Source of the DNA: Chryseobacterium gleum
GTDB lineage: Bacteria > Bacteroidota > Bacteroidia > Flavobacteriales_D > Crocinitomicaceae
Direction of reading: 5' to 3'
Length of the DNA: 55,051 nucleotides
NCBI GenBank assembly: GCA_945897565.1
Contig: CAMDFN010000015.1
Span: 1 to 55,051 of the forward strand
The position numbers and the translations under genes are program-made. The notes below the pieces were generated by a model. The model had not been told where the DNA came from. It did not search any database and saw only the letters and a program-made list of their open reading frames with translations. The first letter of the stretch is position 1, and the number at the start of each line of letters is the position of its first letter. Of this stretch, positions 7,940-16,834 are shown one piece after another.

Positions 7940-10288
7940 ATGAGGTCTTTCAAATTTGTTGTTTTTTCCTTTTGTGCGTTGTGCCAATCCTTTTTGTGGG
8001 GACAGTTCTCCATTGATTCGTTGTCGCATATCAATTACCAAGCACTGCATGGCGCCAACCTCAATGATGTTTGGGGCTATACCGACGAGCTCGGCAATGA
8101 ATACGCCATTGTCGGTACCTCAAAAGGCACTTCAATTGTGGACATCACTAATGGCGCGCAGCCGCAAGAAGTATTTTGGCTACCGGGCTCTGAATCCATT
8201 TGGCGCGATCCATGTGTCTATGGCAATTACGCCTACGTGACCACCGAGGCCGAAGACGGCTTGCTCATCATTGACCTCAGCCCTTTGCCGCAGTCTGTCA
8301 ATTTGCCCACAGCACTTTACACTGGGCCGGCTTCTAATCCTTGGCAAAGCGCACACACTTGTTTCACTTCTTCGAGTGGCTACGCTTATATTTTTGGAGC
8401 GAACAGGGGCGAAGGTGGGGCCATTATCCTCGACCTCAATACCAACCCCATGCAACCTGTAGAAGTTGGGGTCTTTGATATTTCTTATGTACACGATGGC
8501 TTTGAGCGCAACGACACGCTCTACACCGGACACATTTACGAAGGCTATTTTTGTATTGTCGATGTCTCGGACCACGCCAACCCCGTACTTTTGGCGACGC
8601 ATCCAACACCCAATTTGTTTACGCATAATATTTGGCCAAGTGCAGATGGCAGTGCTGTTTACACCACCGATGAAATTTCAGGCGCATATGTTGCCGCCTA
8701 CGACATCTCTAATTTGCAGCAAATTCAAGAACTTGATCGCGTACAAAATACCCAAGGCACTTCTGTGATTCCTCACAACGTACATGTCAAAGGTGACTAC
8801 CTCATCACGAGTTACTACAGCGATGGTATTGTTGTGCACGACGCGCACGATCCTCAAAACTTAATTTTACTAGGTAGCTACGACACCTACCCGGGCCAAA
8901 CACCTGGTTATGATGGTTGTTGGGGTGTATTTCCATTTTTTGGCTCCAACAAAGCGGTTGCAGCAGACATTACAGAGGGTCTTTTTGTGCTGCAAATCAA
9001 TTATGCACCCGCTGCAAGTTTGGTAGGGGAGGTCAAGGACCTGATCAGCGGTCAGCTTTTAGAACAAGTAAGTGTAGCGCTTGATGGGGCTGCAATGTCC
9101 GAAAAAACAAATGCACAAGGTGTTTATAAAACCGGGATGTCCATCGGCGGAACTTACGTGATCAACGTCAGCAAACCGGGTTATTATCCACAGACCATGC
9201 AGGTTGACCTCTTCGCAGGGCAGACCACCACCATGAATTTCAATCTCTTACCCATACCGCCATTTAACCTTCAAATCAAAGTAGTGGAGCAGGGGAGTGG
9301 CGCAGCACTTTCAAATGTGCAAATCAGCTTGCGTCATCCGCAACTCACCCACGAAGGGCAAACCAATGGCTTGGGCGAAGAAGATTTTACGCTGTATTAC
9401 CAAGATACTTACGAGTTGGTTTTAGGGAAATGGGGATATCAGACGGTTTGTAGCACCCCACTCATTAACGCGAGCACCCAGACCTTATTGATAGCGCTTC
9501 CCCAAGGATTTTATGACGATTTTACCTTTGATTTTGGTTGGTCTGTTGTTGGCGATGCCGAAACAGGCTTGTGGGAGCGCGCCAATCCGAACCCTACCAC
9601 CAACACCGTTTTTGGCGACGACACCAACCTAGACTGCGGCGCTATGGCCATGGTTACCGGTAACGGCAGTACGCCAAATACAGATCAAAACGATGTAGAT
9701 AATGGCTTCACCACTTTGATTTCACCGACATTCAACCTCAATGGCTTGTCTACCCCATACCTCAACTATGCAAGGTCTTTTTATTGTTTTCATGGCCCTG
9801 GTAATTTTGACGACACCATGCTTGTCGTCTTGAGTAATGGTCTAGACCAAGTTGTTTTGGAACAAATTATTGCGCCACAAGGGCAAGCGATGAGTTGGGA
9901 ATACAAGAGTTTTGCGCTCAATGGTTTACTGCCTTTTACCAATTCAATGCAGTTGTTTATCCGCACCGCAGATTACCCTTCTCTCCCGAATATTACAGAA
10001 GCGGCATTTGATCACCTCAGTATTACAAATGCAGCCATCATTGGAATTGAAGAGTGGAGCCCGGCCAATTCATTTAAATTGTATCCAAATCCCGGTCAAG
10101 ATCAACTCACAATTGGCGCTATTGAAACAGAAATTCAGGTTCAGATATTTCAATTAGATGGGAAGTCTTGTCTGAGCGCCCGCGTTTCGCCCACCCAAAC
10201 GACCATCGATGTGCAGGCCTTACCGAATGGCGTTTACGTAATTGAAATATTGGGCCAACGTTTTTCTTGGGTCAAATTAGGGCAATAA
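7940..10288 (+). CDS. Choice-of-anchor B family secreted protein with T9SS sorting domain
   Basis: The 782-residue protein starts with a signal peptide ending near SFLWGQ. Residues about 25-350 are the choice-of-anchor B / LVIVD-type beta-propeller: LNDVWGYTDELGNEYAIVGT, GTSIVDITN, YVTTEAEDGLLIIDLS, HNIWPSADGSAVYTTDE, and VKGDYLITSYYSDGIVVHD. Two carboxypeptidase-regulatory-like beta domains follow (LVGEVKDLISGQLLEQVSV and LQIKVVEQGSGAALSNVQI), then a jelly-roll-like segment at about 515-690 (YDDFTFDFGWSVVGDAETG to HLSI). It ends with a T9SS type A sorting domain (FKLYPNPGQDQL, LPNGVYVIEILG). It is predicted to be exported across the outer membrane; the ligand is unknown. It directly follows the PNGase F-like gene. 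Confidence 0.85.
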   Translation: MRSFKFVVFSFCALCQSFLWGQFSIDSLSHINYQALHGANLNDVWGYTDELGNEYAIVGTSKGTSIVDITNGAQPQEVFWLPGSESIWRDPCVYGNYAYVTTEAEDGLLIIDLSPLPQSVNLPTALYTGPASNPWQSAHTCFTSSSGYAYIFGANRGEGGAIILDLNTNPMQPVEVGVFDISYVHDGFERNDTLYTGHIYEGYFCIVDVSDHANPVLLATHPTPNLFTHNIWPSADGSAVYTTDEISGAYVAAYDISNLQQIQELDRVQNTQGTSVIPHNVHVKGDYLITSYYSDGIVVHDAHDPQNLILLGSYDTYPGQTPGYDGCWGVFPFFGSNKAVAADITEGLFVLQINYAPAASLVGEVKDLISGQLLEQVSVALDGAAMSEKTNAQGVYKTGMSIGGTYVINVSKPGYYPQTMQVDLFAGQTTTMNFNLLPIPPFNLQIKVVEQGSGAALSNVQISLRHPQLTHEGQTNGLGEEDFTLYYQDTYELVLGKWGYQTVCSTPLINASTQTLLIALPQGFYDDFTFDFGWSVVGDAETGLWERANPNPTTNTVFGDDTNLDCGAMAMVTGNGSTPNTDQNDVDNGFTTLISPTFNLNGLSTPYLNYARSFYCFHGPGNFDDTMLVVLSNGLDQVVLEQIIAPQGQAMSWEYKSFALNGLLPFTNSMQLFIRTADYPSLPNITEAAFDHLSITNAAIIGIEEWSPANSFKLYPNPGQDQLTIGAIETEIQVQIFQLDGKSCLSARVSPTQTTIDVQALPNGVYVIEILGQRFSWVKLGQ

Positions 10289-10293
10289 AAATG

Positions 10294-10301
10294 TATCTTT
10301 G
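10294..10301 (+). promoter_or_regulatory. Candidate -7 promoter element for the glycosyltransferase operon
   Basis: TATCTTTG matches TAnnTTTG exactly. It lies in the 30-base gap after the T9SS gene and 17 bases before the GT2 start codon, so the four-gene operon can be transcribed independently. Confidence 0.6.
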
Positions 10302-10318
10302 GTTTTCAGTTTTAGATC

Positions 10319-11263
10319 ATGCAACTTTCAATCGTCATACCGCTCTACAATGAGGCAGAATCTTTGCCCGAACTCCACGATTGGATTGTTCGGGTTATGG
10401 AAAACCATGGTTTCAGCTATGAAATACTTTTCATAGACGACGGCAGCAAAGACGCTTCTTGGCAAACCATTGAGGGGCTTCGAGCTCAAAATCAGGCGGT
10501 AAAAGGCTTGCGTTTTCAAAGAAATTACGGCAAATCTGCCGCATTGCAAGTAGGTTTTGAAGCCGCAAAGGGCGCTGTAGTGGTCACTATGGATGCCGAT
10601 TTACAAGACTCCCCCGACGAAATACCAGAACTCTACAATATGATTACCCAAGAAGACCTCGACGTGGTCTCTGGCTGGAAAAAAGTACGTCACGACCCCC
10701 TTTCTAAAACTATTCCGACCAAACTTTACAATTGGGCAGCGCGGCGCATTACTGGTATTTATCTACATGATTTCAACTGTGGTTTAAAAGCCTATAAATT
10801 AGAAGTTGTCAAGAGCATAGAACTCTACGGAGACATGCACCGTTATATTCCAGCGCTTGCCAAATACGCTGGTTTTCAAAAGATAGGAGAAAAAGTCGTT
10901 GCACACCGTGCCAGACAATACGGCGTTACTAAATTTGGTCTCAACCGCTTTTTGAATGGCCCTCTAGACCTCATGACGGTTGCGTTCATGGGCAAGTTTG
11001 CCAAAAAACCGATGCATTTCTTTGGCGCAATTGGTGTATTTATGTTTTTGTTGGGCTTTGGCTTGTTTGCTTTCATGGGCATAGATAAACTGCTCATTCA
11101 CCCCACAGCTGAGCGTTTGTCTACCCGCACAGACTTTTTTGTTGCCCTCGTGGTCATGGTCATTGGTGTTCAGTTTTTTACGGCAGGTTTTATCGCCGAA
11201 CTTGTTGGCCGCAACTCCAGTACGCGCAATCACTACCTCATTTCGAGTCGTTTAGGCGAATGA
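10319..11263 (+). CDS. Family 2 glycosyltransferase, polyprenyl-phosphate type
   Basis: The 314-residue protein has a GT-A domain with LSIVIPLYNEAESLPEL at the N-terminus, the nucleotide-binding DDGS (residues 40-43) and the metal-binding DAD (92-94, in TMDADLQDSPDEIP). Two hydrophobic helices at about 230-260 and 275-300 anchor it in the membrane. This layout is typical of DPM1/GtrB/ArnC-like enzymes that transfer a sugar from a nucleotide donor to undecaprenyl phosphate on the cytoplasmic face. The sugar cannot be inferred. It is first in an operon whose members overlap by ATGA: the HAD gene starts 4 bases before its end. A surface glycan role is likely. Confidence 0.88.
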   Translation: MQLSIVIPLYNEAESLPELHDWIVRVMENHGFSYEILFIDDGSKDASWQTIEGLRAQNQAVKGLRFQRNYGKSAALQVGFEAAKGAVVVTMDADLQDSPDEIPELYNMITQEDLDVVSGWKKVRHDPLSKTIPTKLYNWAARRITGIYLHDFNCGLKAYKLEVVKSIELYGDMHRYIPALAKYAGFQKIGEKVVAHRARQYGVTKFGLNRFLNGPLDLMTVAFMGKFAKKPMHFFGAIGVFMFLLGFGLFAFMGIDKLLIHPTAERLSTRTDFFVALVVMVIGVQFFTAGFIAELVGRNSSTRNHYLISSRLGE

Positions 11264-11799
11264 AAGCCTTTCCTGAAATAGGCCCTGGCTGGACCCTCTT
11301 TTTAGACCGAGACGGCGTCATCAACGAACGAATTTTCGACAATTACGTCCTCGATTGGTCCGCTTTTCAATTTACAGAAGGTTTATTGACAAACGCTGCC
11401 AAAATTGGCGCAGCTTTTTCACAAATTATTGTTGTGACCAACCAACAGTGCATTGCAAAAGGTTTGTTGAGCGAGCAAGCGCTAGACGCTATTCATCAAA
11501 AAATGTGTGACGAATTGCAAAAAGCGGGTTTGCGTATCGATCATGTTTTTGCCGCTACCGAATTCAAGAATGGTCAGGCCTTGCGCAGAAAACCCAGCAC
11601 TGCCATGGCCTTTGAAGCCCAAGCACTTTTTCCGGGCATTGATTTTCAGAAGTGTATCATGGTAGGTGATACCAATACAGATATCCAATTTGGTCAACGT
11701 TTAGGGATGTATACCATATTGGTAGAATCTAAAGAACGCATCAAAGAAAACCCCGATTTGCGCATTGCTCATTTGTCACAAATAAGTAAGTTTTTATGA
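11260..11799 (+). CDS. HAD superfamily (HAD-IIIA, GmhB/HisB-like) phosphatase
   Basis: The 179-residue protein has the HAD catalytic motif LFLDRDGVINER (Asp16 nucleophile, Asp18), motif II VVTNQQ (Thr60), the conserved Lys in RRKP (Lys111) and the acidic motif GDTNTD (136-141). This is the layout of HAD-IIIA phosphatases such as heptose-1,7-bisphosphate phosphatase (GmhB) or HisB-N. The structural zinc cysteines that GmhB/HisB-N normally carry before RKP are not present here, so the substrate is uncertain. It overlaps the GT2 gene and the next gene by 4 bases each, so translational coupling is likely. A role in making a sugar donor for the neighbouring glycosyltransferases is an inference. 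Confidence 0.82.
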   Translation: MKAFPEIGPGWTLFLDRDGVINERIFDNYVLDWSAFQFTEGLLTNAAKIGAAFSQIIVVTNQQCIAKGLLSEQALDAIHQKMCDELQKAGLRIDHVFAATEFKNGQALRRKPSTAMAFEAQALFPGIDFQKCIMVGDTNTDIQFGQRLGMYTILVESKERIKENPDLRIAHLSQISKFL

Positions 11800-12554
11800 A
11801 AAGTTCAATTCTTCTATTTATTGTGCTTGCGTTTTTTTCGCTTGCAAGCGCCCAAATCAATCAAACAGATGCACAGGGAAGAAAACAAGGTCAATGGCAA
11901 AAAAACTATCCTGGCACAGCTGTTTTGCAATACAAAGGCACTTTTCTCAATGACAAGCCTGTCGGAATGTTTATTTACAATTTTGAAAGTGGTCAAAAGA
12001 AAGCTGAGTTGGTACATGGCCTTCCTGGAGGCTGTTCTTCGGTTTTGCTTTTTTATGAAAGCGGCCAACTTTTAGCCGACGGTTTTTACAAAGGCGAAAA
12101 GAAAGATTCTCTTTGGTACAATTATGCTCAAAATGGCGAATTAGTCAGCGCCGAAAATTACAAATTAGATGTGCTTCACGGAAAAAGCGTGTATTACTTT
12201 ACTGAAGGGCAATTGCTCGAGCAAAAGCTTCAGATTCAAAAAGTAGTCAATTACACCAATGGCAAACGCAACGGACCTTTTCTAGAAAACTTCTACAACG
12301 GGAAGCCCAAACTTAAAGGGACCTACCAAGATGGTTTTCGGATGGGATTATGGACTGAATATTTCAACAGCGGTGAGGTGCTTACCAAAGTGAATTACCT
12401 CAACGATTTACCCCACGGCTGGACTACCGTCTACGATAAATTGGGCAACATCAAAAAGCGCGCGATGTATCGCGATGGTTACGAACTGACCGACAAAGAG
12501 CTCAAAGCGTTTTTGGAGCGCTGTAAGGCCAAAAATTTGGATCCGAATCAATGA
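11796..12554 (+). CDS. Exported YwqK/MORN-like repeat protein
   Basis: The 252-residue protein has a signal peptide (MKSSILLFIVLAFFSLASAQ) and then repeated MORN-like units: GRKQGQWQKNYP, YKGTFLNDKPVGMFIYNF, YESGQLLADGFYKGEKKDSLWYNY, GKRNGPFLENFYNGKPKLKG, and GFRMGLWTEYFNSGEVLTKV. These match the 'toxin-antitoxin YwqK family antitoxin' group that is common in Bacteroidota, where the name is inherited rather than shown. No toxin is next to it. It sits inside a glycosyltransferase operon with 4-base overlaps on both sides, so it is periplasmic while its neighbours are cytoplasmic or membrane-bound. Its function is unknown. Confidence 0.8.
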   Translation: MKSSILLFIVLAFFSLASAQINQTDAQGRKQGQWQKNYPGTAVLQYKGTFLNDKPVGMFIYNFESGQKKAELVHGLPGGCSSVLLFYESGQLLADGFYKGEKKDSLWYNYAQNGELVSAENYKLDVLHGKSVYYFTEGQLLEQKLQIQKVVNYTNGKRNGPFLENFYNGKPKLKGTYQDGFRMGLWTEYFNSGEVLTKVNYLNDLPHGWTTVYDKLGNIKKRAMYRDGYELTDKELKAFLERCKAKNLDPNQ

Positions 12555-13678
12555 GTAAGCAGCAGCAAAAGTGGCTTTTTTTCTCGGCTTTACCGCCCTT
12601 TCGCGGCGGTATTGCTAAATTCAGTTTGCGCACGCTAGAGGCGCTGTCAATAAGCAAAGAGGTAGAGGCCTTTACCTTCAAAAAACAATACCCAGATTTT
12701 TTGTTTCCGGGCAGTACCCAATTTGAAGAAAGCACGCAAAAACATGAATTTGAAAGAGTTGTTTCTACATTTAATCCGCTGACCTATCTGAGTTCAGCGC
12801 TGCGCTTCAAGCGCGCCAAACCCACTGTATTTGTCACGAGCTACTGGATGACCTTCATGGCGCCAATGATGGTTTTTTGGACGTTTTTTTTACCGCGACG
12901 CACTAAAAAAGTAGCCATCATTCACAATTTAGTACCACACGAAAAACGTTTTTTTGATGCTGTTTTCAATCGGCTTTTCTTGCGTTCTTACGATGCATTT
13001 GTCGTTTTGTCTGAAGCAGTTCAAAAGGATGTTTTGCTGCTCAAGCCCAGTGCAAAAGTTGTGCTCATGGCTCATCCGCCTTATGAAGGTGATGGCGCCG
13101 CGCTTTCACAGCATGATGCACGTCTGCAGTTAGGTCTAGATCCCACTAAAAAAACCTTACTGTTCTTTGGTCTTATTCGCCCTTACAAAGGGCTTTCAGA
13201 ACTGATTGCGGCTTTTGCTTTGCTAGACGACAGCTACCAATTGCTCATCGCAGGGGAGGTCTACGGCGATGCGCAAATCTATCGTTTGGCCCTTGAAAAC
13301 TTACCCAATTCAAACTGGAAATTCGTCAATCGCTATCTTGCCGATGCTGAGGTCGATACCTATTTTGCTGCTGCAGATATAGTCGTTTTACCTTACTTAA
13401 ATGCCACGCAATCGGGTATTAGGGCATTGGCCTTGAGTCAAAAGCGAGCGGTGTTGTGTACAAATGTTGGCGGATTGGCAGAAGGTTTGCAGGAAAAGGG
13501 CCATGGTTTTGAACTGCCTTCTTTGGTTGCGCAGGATTTCTCTAGTAGCGTGCAAAACCTTTTCAATCAAGGAGATATCGAAAAATGCAACCAATTACTC
13601 AGGGCCATGAATTTGGATCTTGCTGCAGCTTGGCATTCTTTTGCCGAGGGCTTAATTGCTTTAGCTGAAGAAGCCTAG
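12551..13678 (+). CDS. Family 4 (GT-B) glycosyltransferase
   Basis: The 375-residue protein has the two-domain GT-B layout of GT4 enzymes. The N-terminal Rossmann half begins LFFSALPPFRGGIAKFSLRTLEAL with the acceptor-side GGI loop. The C-terminal half starts near residue 200 with LLFFGLIRPYKGLSELIAAF and contains ADIVVLPYLNATQSGIRALAL and the donor-binding CTNVGGLAEGL. The usual E-x7-E is altered: the first Glu position reads as Asn-Ala-Thr-Gln around residue 283, so the donor site deserves checking. It is last in the GT2-HAD-YwqK-GT4 operon, overlapping its predecessor by ATGA, and probably acts in synthesis of a cell-surface polysaccharide. Confidence 0.85.
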   Translation: MSKQQQKWLFFSALPPFRGGIAKFSLRTLEALSISKEVEAFTFKKQYPDFLFPGSTQFEESTQKHEFERVVSTFNPLTYLSSALRFKRAKPTVFVTSYWMTFMAPMMVFWTFFLPRRTKKVAIIHNLVPHEKRFFDAVFNRLFLRSYDAFVVLSEAVQKDVLLLKPSAKVVLMAHPPYEGDGAALSQHDARLQLGLDPTKKTLLFFGLIRPYKGLSELIAAFALLDDSYQLLIAGEVYGDAQIYRLALENLPNSNWKFVNRYLADAEVDTYFAAADIVVLPYLNATQSGIRALALSQKRAVLCTNVGGLAEGLQEKGHGFELPSLVAQDFSSSVQNLFNQGDIEKCNQLLRAMNLDLAAAWHSFAEGLIALAEEA

Positions 13679-13686
13679 ATTTTTTA

Positions 13687-13718
13687 TTTGAATTTAAGGA
13701 TCCAAAATCCTATATTTG
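13687..13718 (+). promoter_or_regulatory. secDF promoter, -33 TTTG and -7 TATATTTG
   Basis: TTTG (13687-13690), a 20-base spacer and TATATTTG (13711-13718) give a near-ideal Bacteroidota promoter. It lies 31 bases before the secDF start codon. Confidence 0.75.
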
Positions 13719-13749
13719 CAACCTTAATTCAAATTCAAATATTCAAGAA

Positions 13750-16740
13750 ATGCGTTTAAAAGGATTTTTTTGGTTCTTGTCCATTCTTCTTACCGCGGTT
13801 TGCGTTTACCAGCTCTCCTTCACGTGGGTAGCTAGCAACGTTGAAAACAAAGCAGCAAAAGAAGCAGATCTTAAAGTGAAAATGCTTCGCGACGAAGCCA
13901 AGAACAACGGTGGCATGGCCGTGCTTCCCAACAACACAGAAGTAAACTTCAACGACCCAGAAGCGGTGGAGCTTGCTCGTGCAGCTTTTATCAACGAAAT
14001 TTTGCGCGACAAAGGCGAAAAGCCTGTTTATCCTGTCTTGGGTTCTACTTTCGGTCAAGTGAAGAAAATGTCGCTTGCCTTTGGTCTAGACCTCGTTGGC
14101 GGTATGAGTGTTACTGTCGAAATTTCTTATCCTGACCTCATTCGCGGTCATGTCAAAAGTGTCAGTGATCCAAAATTCACGAAGCCTTTTAACCGTGCTG
14201 TAGCAACCTACAACACACAAGGTGGTGACTTCATCGCTACGTTCATCTCAGCGTACAAAAAAGCAAACGGTTCCTTGCCGTTGAGCTACGTTATCAAAGG
14301 AGAGTCTATCGGTATCAAAACCTCCGATGCCGAGGTAGAAAACTACCTTCGCGATCTCGTTGCTTCTTCGATGAAAGGCATTGAAGATATCATTGGTCGT
14401 CGCATCAACCAATTTGGTGTGGCTCAGCCCAATATCCAACGCGACCTCGCGACCAACCGCCTCTACATTGAGCTTCCAGGGGTTCAGGACGAAGAAACCG
14501 TATCGCGCAAAATCCGCTCTACGGCCAATCTTGAGTTCTACGAAACCTACATGCCAGACCAAATCCAAATGCAATGGCAAGAAGCATCTCGTTTGAGCAA
14601 GCAAAATGAAGTTGTCATAGACGAACTTGCTTTGCAAGCAGACACTACAGCAGACACCACTGCTGTTCAAAACGATACCGTCAAGCCAGCAACTGCTGAT
14701 CAAACAACCATCGCAAATGCTGCCAAAAAAGCACTTGCTGAGTTGGTTGTGCCTGTAGGTGGCTATGCAATGGGCTACGTCAACGCCAACGAAAAAGCTG
14801 CTGTAGATGCCATCTTGCGCCGCAAAGACGTTCAGAACGCTTTTCCACAAGACGTCAAGTTCATGTGGTCTGCAAAGCCTGAAAGCGTTGACAACAAAAC
14901 CAAAAAAACAGCTTTCTTCCTCTACGCTTGCCGCATTCCCGATACAGGTAAGGCGCGCGTTCGTGGAGAACACGTGAGCAATGCAAAAGTAGATTACGAC
15001 CAAACCGATGGTTCTATTATCGTTAGTCTTTCCATGACAGACGAAGGAGCAGACGAGTGGGGCCGCATGACTACCGAAAACAAAGACCGCATCATTGCCA
15101 TATCTATGGACAGCGTTGTGTACAGTGCACCGCGCGTCATCAACGCTATTACCAATGGCAATACACAAATCTCTGGTAGTTTTTCCTTCCAAGAAGCAGA
15201 AGACCTCGCTGGTCTACTCAATGGTGGTGCACTTCCAGTTCCTTGTGTCATCAAAGACCTTCAAAAAGTAGGGCCAACAATTGGTGCTGAAAACTCACAG
15301 GCGGGTCTCATCTCTTTTGGTGTAGCTTTCCTTGCTGTACTTCTTTACATGATGTTCTATTACGGTAAAGCGGGTCAGGCTGCCAACATCGCCCTTATCG
15401 TTAACGTTGTATTTATCTTCGGTTCTCTCGCCTCTTTTGGTGCGGTGCTTACGCTTGCTGGTATTGCAGGTATCGTTTTGACCATCGGTACGGCTGTAGA
15501 TGCCAACATCCTCATCTTTGAGCGGGTTCGCGAAGAACAAGCCATGGGTGCGGATACCGAAACAGCTATCAACACTGGTTTCCGAAAAGCGCTCCCTTCT
15601 ATCATAGATGCCAACGTAACCCACTTACTTGTTGCAATTATCCTCAAAATATTTGGTACAGGTGAGATTGAATCTTTCGCCACAACGCTCATCATTGGTA
15701 TCTTCACCTCCATGTTCTCTGCAATGGTTATTGCTGAGTTGGCTATCCACACTTGGTTGGCAAAAGGCAAAAAAGTAGAGTTCAATACGAAATATTCCAA
15801 AGGTTTATTCCAGAATTTTAACTTTGACTGGATGGGCAAAAGAAAATACTTCTATGTATTCTCAATTGCTGTTACCATTGCCGGTGGTATTTCATTGTAC
15901 ACACGCGGCCTCAAACAAAGCGTAGAGTTTACAGGTGGCCGCACATTTGCGGTTAAATTTGAAAAGAAAGCCGATATCGAAACCATCCGCAAAGAACTTT
16001 CTAAAGTATTTGTAGAAAACGGCGAGCCAGCTTCAGTAGACCTCAAAACCAAATCCAACGACTTCAACGTAGAAATCGTTACCAATTACTTGCTCAACAA
16101 CGACGGTGCTACCGACCAAGTCAACGCGCAACTGGCACTAGGCTTAGATGCGTGTAAAGACAAAATGGGCAGCTACCAAGTACTAGAGTCTCGCGCCATC
16201 TCGGCCTCTATCTCTTCTGAGCTCTGGACCTCATCTACAATTGCAATTACATTAGCCTTGTTAGCGATCTTTGCTTACATCCTCATTCGTTTTGGCCACT
16301 GGCAATACTCTTTGGGGGCAATCGTCGGTTTGGCGCACGATGCATTCTTTGTGATTTCTATCTTCTCGTTGCTACATGGCTACTTGCCGTTTACACTTGA
16401 TGTAAACCAAGCATTCATTGCAGCTATTCTTACCGTTATCGGTTACTCCATGAACGATACCGTCATTGTATTTGACCGCATCCGCGAGAACCTCCGCAAA
16501 AGCAAGCCCGAAGACAACCACGGAGACATCATCAACAGCTCCTTGAATAGAACCCTTTCACGTACCTTCAACACTTCCATGATCTTATTTGTGGTTGTCT
16601 TGATCATGTTCATCTTTGGTGGCCCAGCTATCAAAGGCTTCTTGTTTGCCTTATTGGTTGGTGTACTCATCGGTACCTACTCTTCTTTGTGCGTAGCTAC
16701 GCCAATCTTATTAGACTTCTCCAAGCGTTTGCGCGCCTAA
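13750..16740 (+). CDS. secDF: Protein translocase subunit SecDF (fused)
   Basis: This 996-residue protein fuses SecD and SecF, the proton-driven inner membrane components that pull exported preproteins through SecYEG. After a signal-anchor helix (residues 5-25) comes FGLDLVGGMSVTVEI (111-125), then a large periplasmic region and the SecD six-helix bundle with GTAVDANILIFERVREE (near 580). The SecF half starts near 700 with FDWMGKRKYFYVFSIA, then VEFTGGRTFAVKF and the second RND signature GYSMNDTVIVFDRIRENLRK (near 900). A low-complexity insert rich in Thr, Ala and Asp (about 295-330) lies in the first periplasmic domain. Fused SecDF is usual in Bacteroidota. A near-consensus promoter precedes it and a strong terminator follows. 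Confidence 0.97.
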   Translation: MRLKGFFWFLSILLTAVCVYQLSFTWVASNVENKAAKEADLKVKMLRDEAKNNGGMAVLPNNTEVNFNDPEAVELARAAFINEILRDKGEKPVYPVLGSTFGQVKKMSLAFGLDLVGGMSVTVEISYPDLIRGHVKSVSDPKFTKPFNRAVATYNTQGGDFIATFISAYKKANGSLPLSYVIKGESIGIKTSDAEVENYLRDLVASSMKGIEDIIGRRINQFGVAQPNIQRDLATNRLYIELPGVQDEETVSRKIRSTANLEFYETYMPDQIQMQWQEASRLSKQNEVVIDELALQADTTADTTAVQNDTVKPATADQTTIANAAKKALAELVVPVGGYAMGYVNANEKAAVDAILRRKDVQNAFPQDVKFMWSAKPESVDNKTKKTAFFLYACRIPDTGKARVRGEHVSNAKVDYDQTDGSIIVSLSMTDEGADEWGRMTTENKDRIIAISMDSVVYSAPRVINAITNGNTQISGSFSFQEAEDLAGLLNGGALPVPCVIKDLQKVGPTIGAENSQAGLISFGVAFLAVLLYMMFYYGKAGQAANIALIVNVVFIFGSLASFGAVLTLAGIAGIVLTIGTAVDANILIFERVREEQAMGADTETAINTGFRKALPSIIDANVTHLLVAIILKIFGTGEIESFATTLIIGIFTSMFSAMVIAELAIHTWLAKGKKVEFNTKYSKGLFQNFNFDWMGKRKYFYVFSIAVTIAGGISLYTRGLKQSVEFTGGRTFAVKFEKKADIETIRKELSKVFVENGEPASVDLKTKSNDFNVEIVTNYLLNNDGATDQVNAQLALGLDACKDKMGSYQVLESRAISASISSELWTSSTIAITLALLAIFAYILIRFGHWQYSLGAIVGLAHDAFFVISIFSLLHGYLPFTLDVNQAFIAAILTVIGYSMNDTVIVFDRIRENLRKSKPEDNHGDIINSSLNRTLSRTFNTSMILFVVVLIMFIFGGPAIKGFLFALLVGVLIGTYSSLCVATPILLDFSKRLRA

Positions 16741-16760
16741 GACAGCAAATTAAATTTTGT

Positions 16761-16790
16761 AAAAAAGCCGCTCCAAGGAGCGGCTTTTTT
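16761..16790. terminator. Strong intrinsic terminator after secDF
   Basis: GCCGCTCC (16767-16774), loop AA, GGAGCGGC (16777-16784) form a perfect 8-bp stem flanked by AAAAAA and TTTTTT, so it can work in both directions. It ends the secDF transcript. Confidence 0.92.
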
Positions 16791-16834
16791 GTTGGATTTA
16801 CGTCTAGCATGCGTTAGTAGTATTTTATGCGCTT

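Noticed and set aside
11796..12554. YwqK-like protein as half of a toxin-antitoxin system
   Set aside because: No toxin gene is adjacent, the protein has a signal peptide, and the neighbours are glycan genes; the name is inherited from annotation only.
12551..13678. Possible loss of the E-x7-E motif in the GT4 enzyme as a sign of a pseudogene
   Set aside because: The frame is intact, the other GT4 blocks are normal and the gene is translationally coupled; variation at this motif occurs in the family.
14248..15192. A 314-residue open frame antisense to secDF
   Set aside because: It lies entirely inside a well-supported secDF, has a Cys/His-rich composition typical of antisense shadows, and shows no motif, promoter or start signal.
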